This document shows positions 1 through 8,289 of a stretch of DNA of 17,762 nt, one piece after another. The notes beneath the pieces are model-generated. The model did not search any database and was not told the origin of the DNA. It worked only from the letters and a program-made list of their open reading frames with translations. This DNA is from Acanthaster planci (lineage: Eukaryota; Echinodermata; Asteroidea; Valvatida; Acanthasteridae). The position numbers and the translations under genes were made by a program. Numbering within the stretch: the stretch's first letter is position 1; every line of letters begins with the position of its first letter. Where the stretch lies: contig NW_019091415.1 of NCBI RefSeq assembly GCF_001949145.1, forward strand, positions 1,679,260 through 1,697,021, in the 5' to 3' direction.

Positions 1-675
1 AGCCAGGGTCTGCCTTCTCTCATCGTGTTCGCTCGAGCGTGGGCCAAGAATAATAGCTGAAAAGCGGGGCTGAGGATCTCAACTTTTACGTCGTGTCTTG
101 CCGCATCCTGGCGCAAATTGGTTAAAACAGCACAAAAAAGGCAAAATATTTCGAAGACTTGTGAAAGTTTATTTTCACACTGTCACTGGCTCCTGCACTG
201 CTTACACTTCAGGTATATTGCATGTGTAAAGGAACCATTAATGTACTAGCCAAGCAGGACTTTCGTGCAACTGATGTCAACAACTGACAATGGCATGTGT
301 TGTGATTGCTTTCAATGAAAATCATAATATAAAATGTTGAAAGCAATGGAAAAAAATGACAGTATTAACAACAGCGACATATACCAAGATAGTAGGGGGA
401 AGGGCCGTGTATTGGACCATCGTGATTAGGGGAGAGTTATGCACATAGCAGCGTTTGTTCTGTGGATTTTATGATGGCCACGGTGGAAGCGGGGACTGTG
501 CATGTGCAAAGCATATTGTTAGCTCACAGAAACATCGTAAGTGTGCCGAGTTCTGTGCGTGATGTGCCCAAATTAACAGCATTCATGAGATAAATGCCGA
601 GGTGTAAACAACAGAATTCTCAGTGGAACACAATCTATCACAGTATTATCAAAGTACATGTAGTAACGTGTTATT
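1..675. other. Stretch without a recognisable gene
   Basis: The first 120 bases are comparatively GC-rich and contain the palindrome GCTCGAGC; the rest is AT-rich. The only long frame here (594-902, plus) is the shadow of the minus-strand gag-like relic next to it. I see no splice-framed exon, RNA gene or repeat array. It may be intergenic DNA or the rest of the retroelement that supplied the neighbouring relic. Confidence 0.5.
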
Positions 676-1254
676 TCAGCATTTCATGCAAATTGACCAT
701 TTGCATTGGATGCGCGACTGACTTGGGACTATTTTGGAATTCAAATGTTGGGAGGTCTGCAACAGTGAGCCAAAGCTCAAAATCCAGGTTCCCCCAAGAG
801 CATCTTGGCTCAAGCTGTTGTTTCTGGCAAAACTACTGGTCAAACATTCACCAACCAAAGTCTGACTATTTCAATATATTTAAGCAGCTCGAGGCAGCAT
901 GAAGAATACTTGGTCAAGTGAATTGCCATAGAGGTGTGAAAGGCAGACTGCCACTTGTCTAATGGCTCAATTTGCCACTTGTCTAATGGCTCAATTTTGT
1001 GCCACGCAGTACGCGGTTTACGCACAACCAACTTGTCTCTGTCCAGAACCATTGACAAATTTAGAGAGACCACACCAGCCTTAGCTATGATTGCGGTAGT
1101 GGAATCATACAGCAGCGCAAAATCAACATATGCACCTTGGCAAATTTTTTCTTTTATTGACTCTGGAACATGTAGCCCCAATGGGATGTCCACATTAACG
1201 TGAAAAAAGTGGACCTAAGTCTAAGTCTTGACTTGATTCCTGTAACTCTGTATC
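676..1254 (-). pseudogene. Broken gag-like ORF of a retroelement (minus strand)
   Basis: Reading the minus strand from about 1193 to 840, an open frame of about 117 codons begins VDIPLGLHVPESIKEKI, then GAYVDFALLY, a short segment with KLVVRKP, then IEPLDKWQSAFHTSMAIHL and ELLKYIEIVRL. This order (PLGxHVP..I+EKI, GxYVDxxxLL, LVV, W..AF..YM.I, ELLKYM..VRL) is what I know from the gag-like protein of YR or LTR retroelements, annotated as uncharacterised proteins in many mollusc, cnidarian and amphioxus genomes. In the usual protein the next block reads like a YDEQFRLR motif. Here the frame stops at 840, and an overlapping frame (858-676) ends in a Cys-containing stretch, IQCKWSICMKC, that may be the start of a zinc knuckle. 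Upstream, 1254-1195 reads as an acidic segment (ELQESSQDLDLGPLFS) in a shifted frame. At least two frame breaks make it a pseudogene. Family assignment rests on recalled motifs, not a search. Confidence 0.6.
950..997. repeat. Perfect 24-bp tandem duplication inside the gag-like relic
   Basis: Bases 950-973 and 974-997 are identical 24-mers beginning GCCACTTGTCTAATGGC. On the minus strand the copy is in frame and doubles eight residues, IEPLDKWQ. The length is a multiple of three and there are no differences, so the duplication is young relative to the frameshifts around it, or the relic was still under frame constraint when it arose. Confidence 0.9.
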
Positions 1255-2236
1255 ACACAAATTTAAAGGAACCAGGAAATGAATTTTTCTTAGAATCACT
1301 TTTTGCGTATCTCTTTACTCTTCTTCCATGTATGAAGACTGTTTGACATCTTTTTGAGTTACATGAACTGAACGGTGTACTTTTTCAAACGTTAAAAATT
1401 GACCAAGTATTTCTGGACAAGTGAGGCACTTTTGCTTTGATGTAAATCCAGGAAGACATGGTTCAGGTTGCATTTTCATGTTCAAATTGTGAATCCCAAA
1501 TTTGCTATCTGGTAACATTTCTGTGAAAAGGATTTTTGCTGGATTATTGCCATATACTTACACAGCAATAAATTGCCAAAGAAAATAAAATCTGCCATAG
1601 CAGTGGTTAAAAAATCTAGAATTTTTCTGTGCACAAATCAGTGCAACATTGAGATTCAGTGCCTTGGATGACACCATAGTTCTGCTCATGAATATACAAA
1701 TATACATTAGCGTAAAAACAAAAAAGCATCAAAAAATGGGTTAAAATTACAAAACAAAAATTTTAAATAAAGTTAATTGAAACCCACAGATACGGTTTCA
1801 AGGCTTTTTAGTAAAATTTCTTAAAATATTTCTATTTCCTGGTTCTTTTATTAATATGTTGCATGTACATGTAATTTGCTACAGTGCTGTTCACTTGTAT
1901 TTCATTCACTGACTATACATTTTAAACCAGAAGTATTTATTGGTTAAAGTAAGAAAGTTATTAGTTCTCTAAGTAATTTAGAACTACAAAAGATGGTAGA
2001 TTGTTTGTGGTAAAAGAGAGGGTGTTTGCGTCAGTTCGCCACTGAATCAGGCGATGTTGACAAAGTCTGTTTTAAATAAATGTATTATGTCTTCCATGCT
2101 TCTGAAAGTTGTCAGTTAAACTGTATAAAGATGTGTGCTTATTTATTTGCAAGTAAACTTTTAAAACATTTAAAGCTATCCTGTTGGTGTATGTAGATCT
2201 GTTTTCTGTCACCGTTCTTATGTTTCACCTTGGTAG
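1255..2236. other. AT-rich DNA upstream of the first visible MYCBPAP exon
   Basis: This is strongly AT-rich with many A and T runs and stops in every frame; the one ORF (1315-1518, minus) has no family signal. Because the first visible exon starts in the middle of a protein, most of this stretch is probably intron. I looked for exons that could join in phase to 2237 and found none I could defend. Confidence 0.5.
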
Positions 2237-2349
2237 GACCTCAGCAAGTTGCAGATTATTGGAAGGAATAATCCATATGCAAACCAAATGGATAAACATA
2301 CATCTGAAGATGCAAAGATTCCTGAGATGACAAGTCTGAAGCCTAATAT
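2237..2349 (+). CDS. MYCBPAP: MYCBPAP-like gene, internal exon A (partial gene)
   Basis: This exon is 113 bp, between a TAG acceptor (2234-2236) after a pyrimidine-rich tract and a GTAAGCC donor at 2350. It encodes DLSKLQIIGRNNPYANQMD followed by a hydrophilic stretch ending in LKPN. It ends two bases into a codon, and the next exon starts with the one base needed to complete ATA (Ile). The QIIGRNNPY segment is what I recall just upstream of the ASH domain in MYCBP-associated protein. The acceptor is the less certain boundary: CTCAG and TTGCAG a few bases downstream are alternatives. The start codon and earlier exons lie outside or are unrecognised, so this is a fragment. MYCBPAP binds the MYC-binding protein MYCBP and is a ciliary central-apparatus and sperm-tail protein (established knowledge). 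Confidence 0.75.
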
Positions 2350-2610
2350 GTAAGCCACTTATTTTTTCAGTAACTTTCTGTTCCTGTTTATGTATAATAA
2401 AAGTGATACGTAGTTCTGTTACTCAGGTAGAAGCAACAGTAACTGTATGCTTACGGTTTATTTACTTATCGCGCTGTTGGCCTAGTTAGCCAGTGTCTTA
2501 ATGCTTTGAGACTTCCTAATTCTGTATAATTCTGATTAAAGTACATTGTAATCCTTTTGTGGAATAGTTTGTACTGATAACAGAAATTATTTTTATGTTT
2601 GATTTTACAG
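2350..2610 (+). other. Intron between MYCBPAP exons A and B
   Basis: A 261-bp AT-rich phase-2 intron running from GTAAGCC to TTTGATTTTACAG. It holds no long frame or repeat. Phase agreement on both sides is the main support. Confidence 0.75.
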
Positions 2611-2830
2611 AAGTAAAACTACAGTTCGTAATGATGTAACTGAAGAACAAACTGGTCCATGTTTACAACTTCATAGTTTTACAGCATCTTGGAGTGGTGA
2701 TAGCCACAGTAACAAAGGGTTTACAGCCCATGTAGCTAGAGTCACATTTGAAGTGTACGCTGGCGAACCGATCACCTCATATTTGAATCTTGTCAACAAA
2801 GGCACTACTACCATTTACTATGACTGGAAG
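2611..2830 (+). CDS. MYCBPAP: MYCBPAP-like gene, internal exon B (ASH-type domain, first half)
   Basis: 220 bp after the acceptor TTTTACAG and before the consensus donor GTAAGT at 2831. It reads through without a stop: a hydrophilic start (SKTTVRNDVTEEQTGP), then LQLHSFTASWSGDSHSNKGF, then AHVARVTFEVYAGEPITSYL and NLVNKGTTTIYYDWK. The run of F.A..GE....YL.L.N.GTT.IYYDW is the opening of an ASH/MSP-like immunoglobulin fold, as found in axonemal and centrosomal proteins, and is strongly conserved in MYCBPAP. The exon ends in phase 0 at the Lys codon. It is not truncated and base use is normal, so the gene is probably functional. Coding strand and family are clear; only the number of missing exons is unknown. 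Confidence 0.88.
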
Positions 2831-3578
2831 GTAAGTCATTTTAATAATTTGAGAGTGTCTTTGATTTTATTTTTTTGATACGGTTGAAGTAAGATTTTGG
2901 AAGAGAAGGACTTGTCTGATGTATGTTTACTGGTCAAATTAGAGCAAAGAAATTCCCATAACTTGCCAAAATAGTTCTGTGGCTGAAAATGTGTAAAAGG
3001 AGATGTCTACTAATGCACTGTCGTGGCAATAAACTTAAAAGGTGTGCTGTTTCTGACGAACGAATAGACTATTCATGTGTTGGCGATCTTAAATTGAAAC
3101 TGAGGTAAAACGTTTCATTTTGGGAACCTGAGAGTAAAAAATAACAGCAGAGAAATAAAAGTTCATGCAAATTCATGGCAGTTTTTGTTCAGAAAAATTA
3201 AAAATTTATGAGAAAGTGTGAGAAAGGCGGAGGTTTGCAATCCAAAAGAATACAGTATCACCCTGTTTACCATACTACCTAACATACACACAGTACCACC
3301 CATTTATTATTCAACTAAATGTCACTGTGAAAGCATTTAATTCACCCTTTTGATAACACAGTGTACAACCAGAATAAATAAAATCCCCCCAAATGGTCTA
3401 ATCAGTAGCCTCTGTTGCCTGCAAATCCAATACCCACAATTTTATAGCATATTGACCCATGCCATTAGCAGGCCTGAGTTGTGTGCCTATTCCTGGTAAT
3501 GTACAGTGAATGTACTAGTAGGAAGTTCAATGCAATGTACACAGTTTGTTTGTTCGGGCAGGTTTAGCAGTGCAGTAC

Positions 3579-3830
3579 AGTCATCATTATTTTTATTATT
3601 ATTTATTTGGCCAACGCAAAAAACACAACAGAATATTTGTTGTAATATGTACACAATGAATTATTCATTTGAATAATGAATAAATTAATAACATTTGAAA
3701 ATAGGGGAAAGGAAGGGGAAACAGCAACACAAGGACAAACCAATCTAAGATGGCCAGGATAAACAAAAGTGAAATTAACTGTGGCCGAGAGGCCTGCTCA
3801 TCCAATCCTAGACTGGGGTAAAAAGTACAT
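3579..3830 (-). mobile_element. Possible non-LTR retroelement 3' end (minus strand)
   Basis: On the minus strand the sequence runs from a GC-richer part with GGCCTCTCGGCCAC (from about 3797), through a pyrimidine-rich tract, to GCGTTGGCCAAATAAATAAT and an A/T-rich tail of AAT-like units ending near 3579. A unique body followed by a simple AAT/AAATA tail is typical of LINE or SINE 3' ends. No reverse-transcriptase sequence accompanies it and I cannot name a family. It could equally be an ordinary AT-rich intron patch. Confidence 0.25.
3660..3677. repeat. AT-rich perfect inverted repeat
   Basis: ATTATTCA and TGAATAAT are perfect 8-bp arms around two T residues. In this AT-rich setting it may be chance. 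Confidence 0.6.
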
Positions 3831-4464
3831 GTAAATTAAAATACATAGTATTCCTTATTATTATTGTTTATGTGTCTAAATAAATTCATACGAAACTCAG
3901 TGTAATACAGAAGTGAGAAAAAATGTGCTCTTGGATGTACTCCTATGTATACGTAGGAGAGAAATGGAAAATAAAAATAAAGTTGTTAAATGAAAAAGGG
4001 ATGAATGTCTTTATGCCTAACTTTCCGTATGGTTTGCCATAGTACTACATGGGTGTTGATTGTGTCTGATATGATGGCTCATTTGCCTTGGTTGGATGTT
4101 CAAGGTCCAATTCCCTGATCCCATGTACAAAAAGCTGTCTACATCACTTTGGATAATGCATTTTTTTGGGGGGGGAGGAATGGCACGAATATAGAACGGA
4201 CTATCGCTGGTTGTCTGATATGTGTGGTATGTTTTACAATAGTGTGACCTTAAATGATTTCACATTAAAATTTGTTTTTGCTGTCCATTTAACCATGTTT
4301 GAGCCAAGAAAATTGTATATTATTTAGTTGAACACCACTAGTTATTTTGCTAAGCTTGCCTCAAAAGCTGTAAAGGGCTCATCCATACTATCAAAAGCAT
4401 TCATCCAATTCCCCTAAATGCATACGTAGCCAGTGTACCATTCACCACCATTTGTGACATATGC

Positions 4465-4492
4465 AATTGTAATCCAAGACTGGATTACAATT
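4465..4492. repeat. Perfect 12-bp hairpin with a 4-nt loop
   Basis: AATTGTAATCCA (4465-4476) and TGGATTACAATT (4481-4492) are perfect reverse complements around the loop AGAC. It lies in the last intron before MYCBPAP exon C, about 200 bp upstream of the acceptor. It may be a short terminal piece of a foldback element or a chance palindrome; nothing shows a function. Confidence 0.85.
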
Positions 4493-4692
4493 CTTACAGA
4501 AAGTGCCTTCTACCATTACTGTTATGCTGCTATGCTCACCAGTCATTGTAGTGTGAGCTATAACGTAGAAAAAGCTAATGCAAATCTAGTCTTGGCCCAA
4601 TACTAAGTTGAGCTTTACAACTTAAACTAATTCAAAGAACTTAACACTATGCTAAACAAACACTGATCTGATTCAATTGTTCTCTTGAACAG

Positions 4693-4956
4693 AAAATTCC
4701 AAAACTGAACTCATTTGAGGGATGTGCGTCTCCAAAAGTGCAACGCTTTTACTTCAACACAAGCAGTGGAGTGTTGTTGCCAGGTGAGAGCCTCAAGTTC
4801 CCGTTTGCCTTCAAATCACCGAATGCTGGCATCTTTTCAGAGACATGGCAGTTGGACACAAGACCTGTTCTGTGCGGCGGTGCTGCTTTGCAAGTAGCAC
4901 TGCGTGGAATAGCACTCCAAGAAGACAAAAACAAGCGGCAGCGTGACCAGATTGAG
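4693..4956 (+). CDS. MYCBPAP: MYCBPAP-like gene, internal exon C (ASH-type domain, second half)
   Basis: 264 bp (88 codons) between TTGAACAG and the donor GTAAGATG at 4957, phase 0 at both ends. It encodes KIPKLNSFEGCASPKVQRFY, then FNTSSGVLLPGESLKFPFAF, then KSPNAGIFSETWQLDTRPVL, CGGAALQVALRGIALQ and a charged tail EDKNKRQRDQIE. The pattern RFYFNT..G.LLPGE...FPF.FKSP..GIF.E.W....P.L..GA.LQV.LRG.A is the second half of an ASH fold and follows directly from exon B. The charged end probably starts the helical segment after the domain. The frame continues into the intron to a stop at 5032-5034, which is not expected to be used. I could not find the next exon in the following 2 kb. Confidence 0.88.
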
Positions 4957-5570
4957 GTAAGATGTCTTTCTCAGGCAAAACAAACTAGCAATTGCACTTT
5001 GTGTTACATTGAAAAGATTAGGTTGGGTAGGTGAGAAATATTGCCTTTTTTACTCTAAGCGTTTGGGGTCTGAAGATTTAGTGTGGGAGATGGTTGTTTA
5101 AATGAAATCAAGGCTCAAATTGTTGATTTTTGCATTCGTTTTACAACACGAATAATGCATTTTTTTGGCAAGCTGCGAAGCAAATGCGGCCCTATATAAT
5201 ATCAATTTCTGTTTTTCTTTTCATCCATTCATCGTGCCGGGCATGCGTGTGTCCATCTGCCAGGCAGGCGGGCCGCCCAGTGTTAATGATTTTACTTGTG
5301 GGTATAGTGCCATTTGTGCTTGTTTACTTTAATCTTGAGTTTATTAGCATCAGATCTTTATGTGGGATCATTGCTTCAAAGTGTTGTTTACATGCATATA
5401 CATGTTCAATAAAGAAGGCAAGCCCCAAAATGTTAACGTTTTTAATTGTGTTACACATAGGCCTACATGTACACCCATATGTGAATACTGTACACACTGT
5501 GTGCATACATGTCCATTACAAAGATGTAAAGGGAGACAGGTGTGAATGATTGGTTAAAGGGAAAGAGTAG
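4957..5570. other. Noncoding DNA downstream of MYCBPAP exon C
   Basis: Probably the start of the next intron. The ORF at 5130-5549 is Cys- and His-rich only because the DNA has many ACATGT/CATACA words; it overlaps open frames on both strands, has no domain signal, and I do not consider it a gene. Confidence 0.5.
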
Positions 5571-5825
5571 ATACGATGATGGGATGAGATGGGGGCAGAG
5601 TTGGAGATGAATGGGATGACGGATTAGATGATGGGATGGAGATGATGAGATGATTGGATGGGGGCGGAGTAGGTGATGGATCGGATGATGGATGTGGGCA
5701 GTGTCAGAGATGGATGGTATGATGGAATGGAGGGTCAGAGTAGGAGATGGGTTGGATTATTGTACATGTATCAGGCAGAGTTATAGAGTAATATAAGAGA
5801 TGGATAGGGTGATGGGGAGGGGGCA
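5571..5825. repeat. C-poor GATG/GGGGGCAGAGT minisatellite
   Basis: A degenerate tandem array rich in GATG, GGATG and GATGG with very few C residues on the plus strand. A landmark word, GATGGGGGCAGAGT, recurs with changes at about 5588, 5657, 5691 and 5728, and more weakly near 5773. Spacings of about 69, 34, 37 and 45 suggest a basic unit of roughly 34-37 bp. It has strong purine/T strand asymmetry. Confidence 0.75.
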
Positions 5826-7081
5826 CACCTTTAAAGTGCCATTCATTTTGCATTCACAATGTAATTTAGTAGTGCCGTTTGTAATTTGAGCTAATTTTGA
5901 GGTAAAGAAATTTAGTTTCTAATGAAACAGCAACAGCAATGAAACAAAAGCTTTGCTTTTCTAGTTTACAAATTGGTATGTAATGATATTTTCAGACACA
6001 AGTTTTAACTGACATTTATCAGCAAAAGTTTGCACTTTTGTTGTGCACACTTTTGTTGATATACATACAACCCACAGATCACTGTTAGTAAAACTGTTTA
6101 GTGATTTTCCTAGTTATGTTTCACTTGAAATAAACACCTACATTTTTGTTTTGTTTCCAGTACTATATTTTCAGACAAGTTCTGTTACGAAAAGTAAAAT
6201 GCTAGCTTCTTGCTGTACAAATGTTATTTCTAGAATAGAAATTTTGGCCAGATTTCTGACTGGCCCTTTCACTTGACAAGCTTGGACGGTTTGTTAAACA
6301 TCATTGAAACCACCAAAAATCTACAAAAAAAATTACCAGATACGACTTCACTCACAATGTGTACTTTCTTCATACTTTGTTGAATCAAAATGACAGTTAG
6401 ATTCTCCCATATTAGAAAGTTTGTTGAAGACTGAACATAATGGTTGCCTAGTTTATTCTGTAATGTGGGGGCAAATATTGTTACCAACTTCACCCACATG
6501 ATCCATTTTACGTGGGATTGATCCATGCCTGTTTTTATAAGCCATCATATCAGGTTAATTACTCGAAATTGGTATAGGCCCCCTGTGAACTGAATTTTAA
6601 TGCTTTGTCAGAAAGTGTCTTGTTAGACCAGTTCTGGCTGAAAAATGGTTTCTTGCTTCTTTTTTTAATCAGCAAAGAAGTTCTGACCTTATTCAGAACT
6701 GGCTTAACTGCCCCACAACTAGGAAAAGTGAATTGGCACTATGAACTATTAAAATCTATAATTTGGAAACACTTCTGAAGTATCTTCTTCAGAGAGAAGG
6801 TGGACTATCAATTCCATTACAGAAAAAAACTCACTACTGTTTACCTACATTTGCTTATCAGCAAGGACACTTGCTGAAAAAGTCACCCAAGCTACACCCT
6901 CTGCACCCACTGCAATTTCCCCACAAATGGCTGTGTATACACCAAGACTCGCCCTAGTTGATTTAACAATGCCTTTGGTATGCACCATGTGTGTGCTATA
7001 GCTGTACAGAGTTACACGTTACCAAATCTTGCTGTGCTCAACAATAGGGACCACATCAAAACAAGCCATAGTCTGTTAGCT
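5826..7081. other. AT-rich stretch without a gene
   Basis: I see no exon with domain content. An inverted repeat of 9-bp arms lies at 6628-6702. A weak protein-like stretch at about 6870-6970 (plus) reads QATPSAPTAISPQMAVYTPR. It is Ser/Thr/Pro-rich like gag linkers and may be an old retroelement scrap, but it cannot be assigned. Confidence 0.45.
6628..6702. repeat. Short inverted repeat, 9-bp arms
   Basis: CCAGTTCTG (6628-6636) pairs perfectly with CAGAACTGG (6694-6702). A second pair, CTTCTTT and AAAGAAG, lies inside the loop, so the region could fold into a nested stem. It may be a MITE-like remnant. Confidence 0.45.
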
Positions 7082-7614
7082 CACGGACCATTTACCCAGG
7101 GATGTGCAACTTAAGCTCAGAGCTGGTTCAATGCGTGTTACAGCCGGCACAATATCAAAGCAGAAATTAAATTGGATTATCTCTAATAATAAAACATATA
7201 TTCCTGTCTACCACTTTGTTTGCTTGTAATATTTTAAGTCAGGGTACACCCTTCCTAAAAAAATATGTTGCTCAAGATATTTCATCCTATACATTCTGAG
7301 AAAAGTGTACCACAAAATTGGGCAATTTTGCCTCATTAAAACTTCGTTTCTGCTTGAAATTGATTACTGAAGAAGATTTATTCGTCAAAACTAATAGATT
7401 TAAGCACTGCGTCGGCGCGTCGTCTCGGCATAACCACAGCTGCACTGTACATGCTGCATGCTACAACGCGTGTCATGTGGTCACAGTTTTCTTCTGAAAA
7501 GTCGAGAGCGCCTGCGGGGGTAATAACAGTCTGTAACACGCTTGGAACCAAAGTCGCACATGTGTTTGCACTGGGGCTGCCTGTGGTTGCACATCCCTGG
7601 GTAAATGGTCCGTG
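7082..7614. repeat. Long inverted repeat with perfect 29-bp cores
   Basis: Left core 7082-7110 (CACGGACCATTTACCCAGGG and on) is the exact reverse complement of right core 7586-7614. A second matching pair, left 7125-7143 and right 7531-7549, agrees at 17 of 19 positions and keeps the order expected of two inverted copies; the right arm carries about 22 extra bases between the two blocks. The arms are separated by roughly 390 bp of AT-rich DNA. This could be terminal repeats of a deleted element, such as the ITRs of a DIRS-like element whose RT relic starts 370 bp downstream, or two inverted copies of an unnamed repeat. Confidence 0.85.
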
Positions 7615-7986
7615 GTTAGCTCAAGCCATGAACTGTGTAAATCTCCCAGTCCCTCCAAGCCTGATTGGTACTCGAAGGGTGATATTTTCACTGTAACAAC
7701 CGAGACTACTCTGCAAAGTTCATCAGTTGCAAATTCCCTGGGGACAGGCCATCAACCATTCACAACCAGCACTGCTTTTCAAGAAATCCTGCATGCCTTC
7801 AGTAGCCTAAGGGAGCACATGTGAGCAATGCAGTCTGATCTGTGTGCATGTGAGATTGCAGGGTCTGGTGTTTGATGCCACAAGGTCATCAGTCTGCAGT
7901 CCAGCCAGCCCTATCCAGTCACAAAGGCCAGAAATACCATTGTGGTCCTCCCTTAAGGAACTACCCTCACTTTCACCTCGACATTG
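7615..7986. other. Stretch between the inverted repeat and the RT relic
   Basis: Base composition becomes less AT-rich here, like the RT relic that follows. Several overlapping frames of 70-130 codons are open on both strands, but none shows a domain I recognise. It may be decayed retroelement upstream of RT. Confidence 0.35.
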
Positions 7987-8289
7987 TTTCTTGCCCCGAA
8001 GAAGTCTTGGGAGTGACACGCATCATCAACCTCTGACTGCTCAACTATCACACCAGGCCAAAACACTTTTGGTCTGTGCACAACCCCTTAGGTCTTCATC
8101 AGAATCACCAAGGTGGTTGCAGCATTCTTGTGTCAAAGACATTTCCACTTTTTGGTGTTTTTGGATGACTGGCTTACAGTTGGCCCAACTTTCAAGGACA
8201 AAGTCAAGGCCCTGCCACAGACAATCCAAATAACACTCGAACTGGGCTTCATCATGACAGAGAAGTCATCAGCTGCGAGATGGACGTGA
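7987..8289 (+). pseudogene. Reverse-transcriptase relic, DIRS-like, with intact FLDD box
   Basis: One continuous frame of 101 codons (with internal stops) carries RT landmarks in order: FLAPKKSWE, then QNTFGL, a TAG at 8089-8091 where an Arg codon is usual (TTP*VF), then ITKVVAAFL, FHFLVFLDDWLTVGPTFKD (FLDD at 8158-8169) and LELGFIMTEKSS, ending at TGA 8287-8289. A neighbouring frame gives RIINL*LLNYH, the usual block after PKK, so a frameshift lies near 8010. The block holding the first catalytic Asp (IDLKDAYLHIP in relatives) is missing between NYH and QNTFGL, so a deletion of about 40-50 codons is inferred. PKK..(W)RxIINL..LN, FGL..P.VF, LDDWL.VG and LGF....KS are together diagnostic of DIRS-group RT. 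No RNase H or recombinase follows recognisably. It is more diverged than a simple second copy of the element at 14245-17526. Confidence 0.75.

Larger units (their letters stand above)
2831..4692 (+). other. Large intron between MYCBPAP exons B and C
   Basis: An 1862-bp phase-0 intron bounded by GTAAGT and TTGAACAG. It contains an AT-rich palindrome at 3660-3677, a possible retroelement tail around 3579-3830, a T7G8 run near 4161-4176, and a perfect 12-bp hairpin at 4465-4492. No ORF of note lies inside it. Confidence 0.8.

Noticed and set aside
4715-5034. Extra frames over MYCBPAP exon C, including readthrough to 5034
   Set aside because: The exon is defined by the acceptor at 4691-4692 and the GTAAGATG donor at 4957; the other plus frame and the minus frame are shadows.
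5130-5549. 139-codon plus frame with many Cys, His and Val
   Set aside because: Both strands are open here because of CATACA/ACATGT-rich DNA; no domain, no splice context, and a coding start beside an intron is not supported.
7451-7696. 81-codon plus frame over the right inverted-repeat arm
   Set aside because: It crosses the repeat arm, has a minus-strand frame of equal size, and shows no domain.
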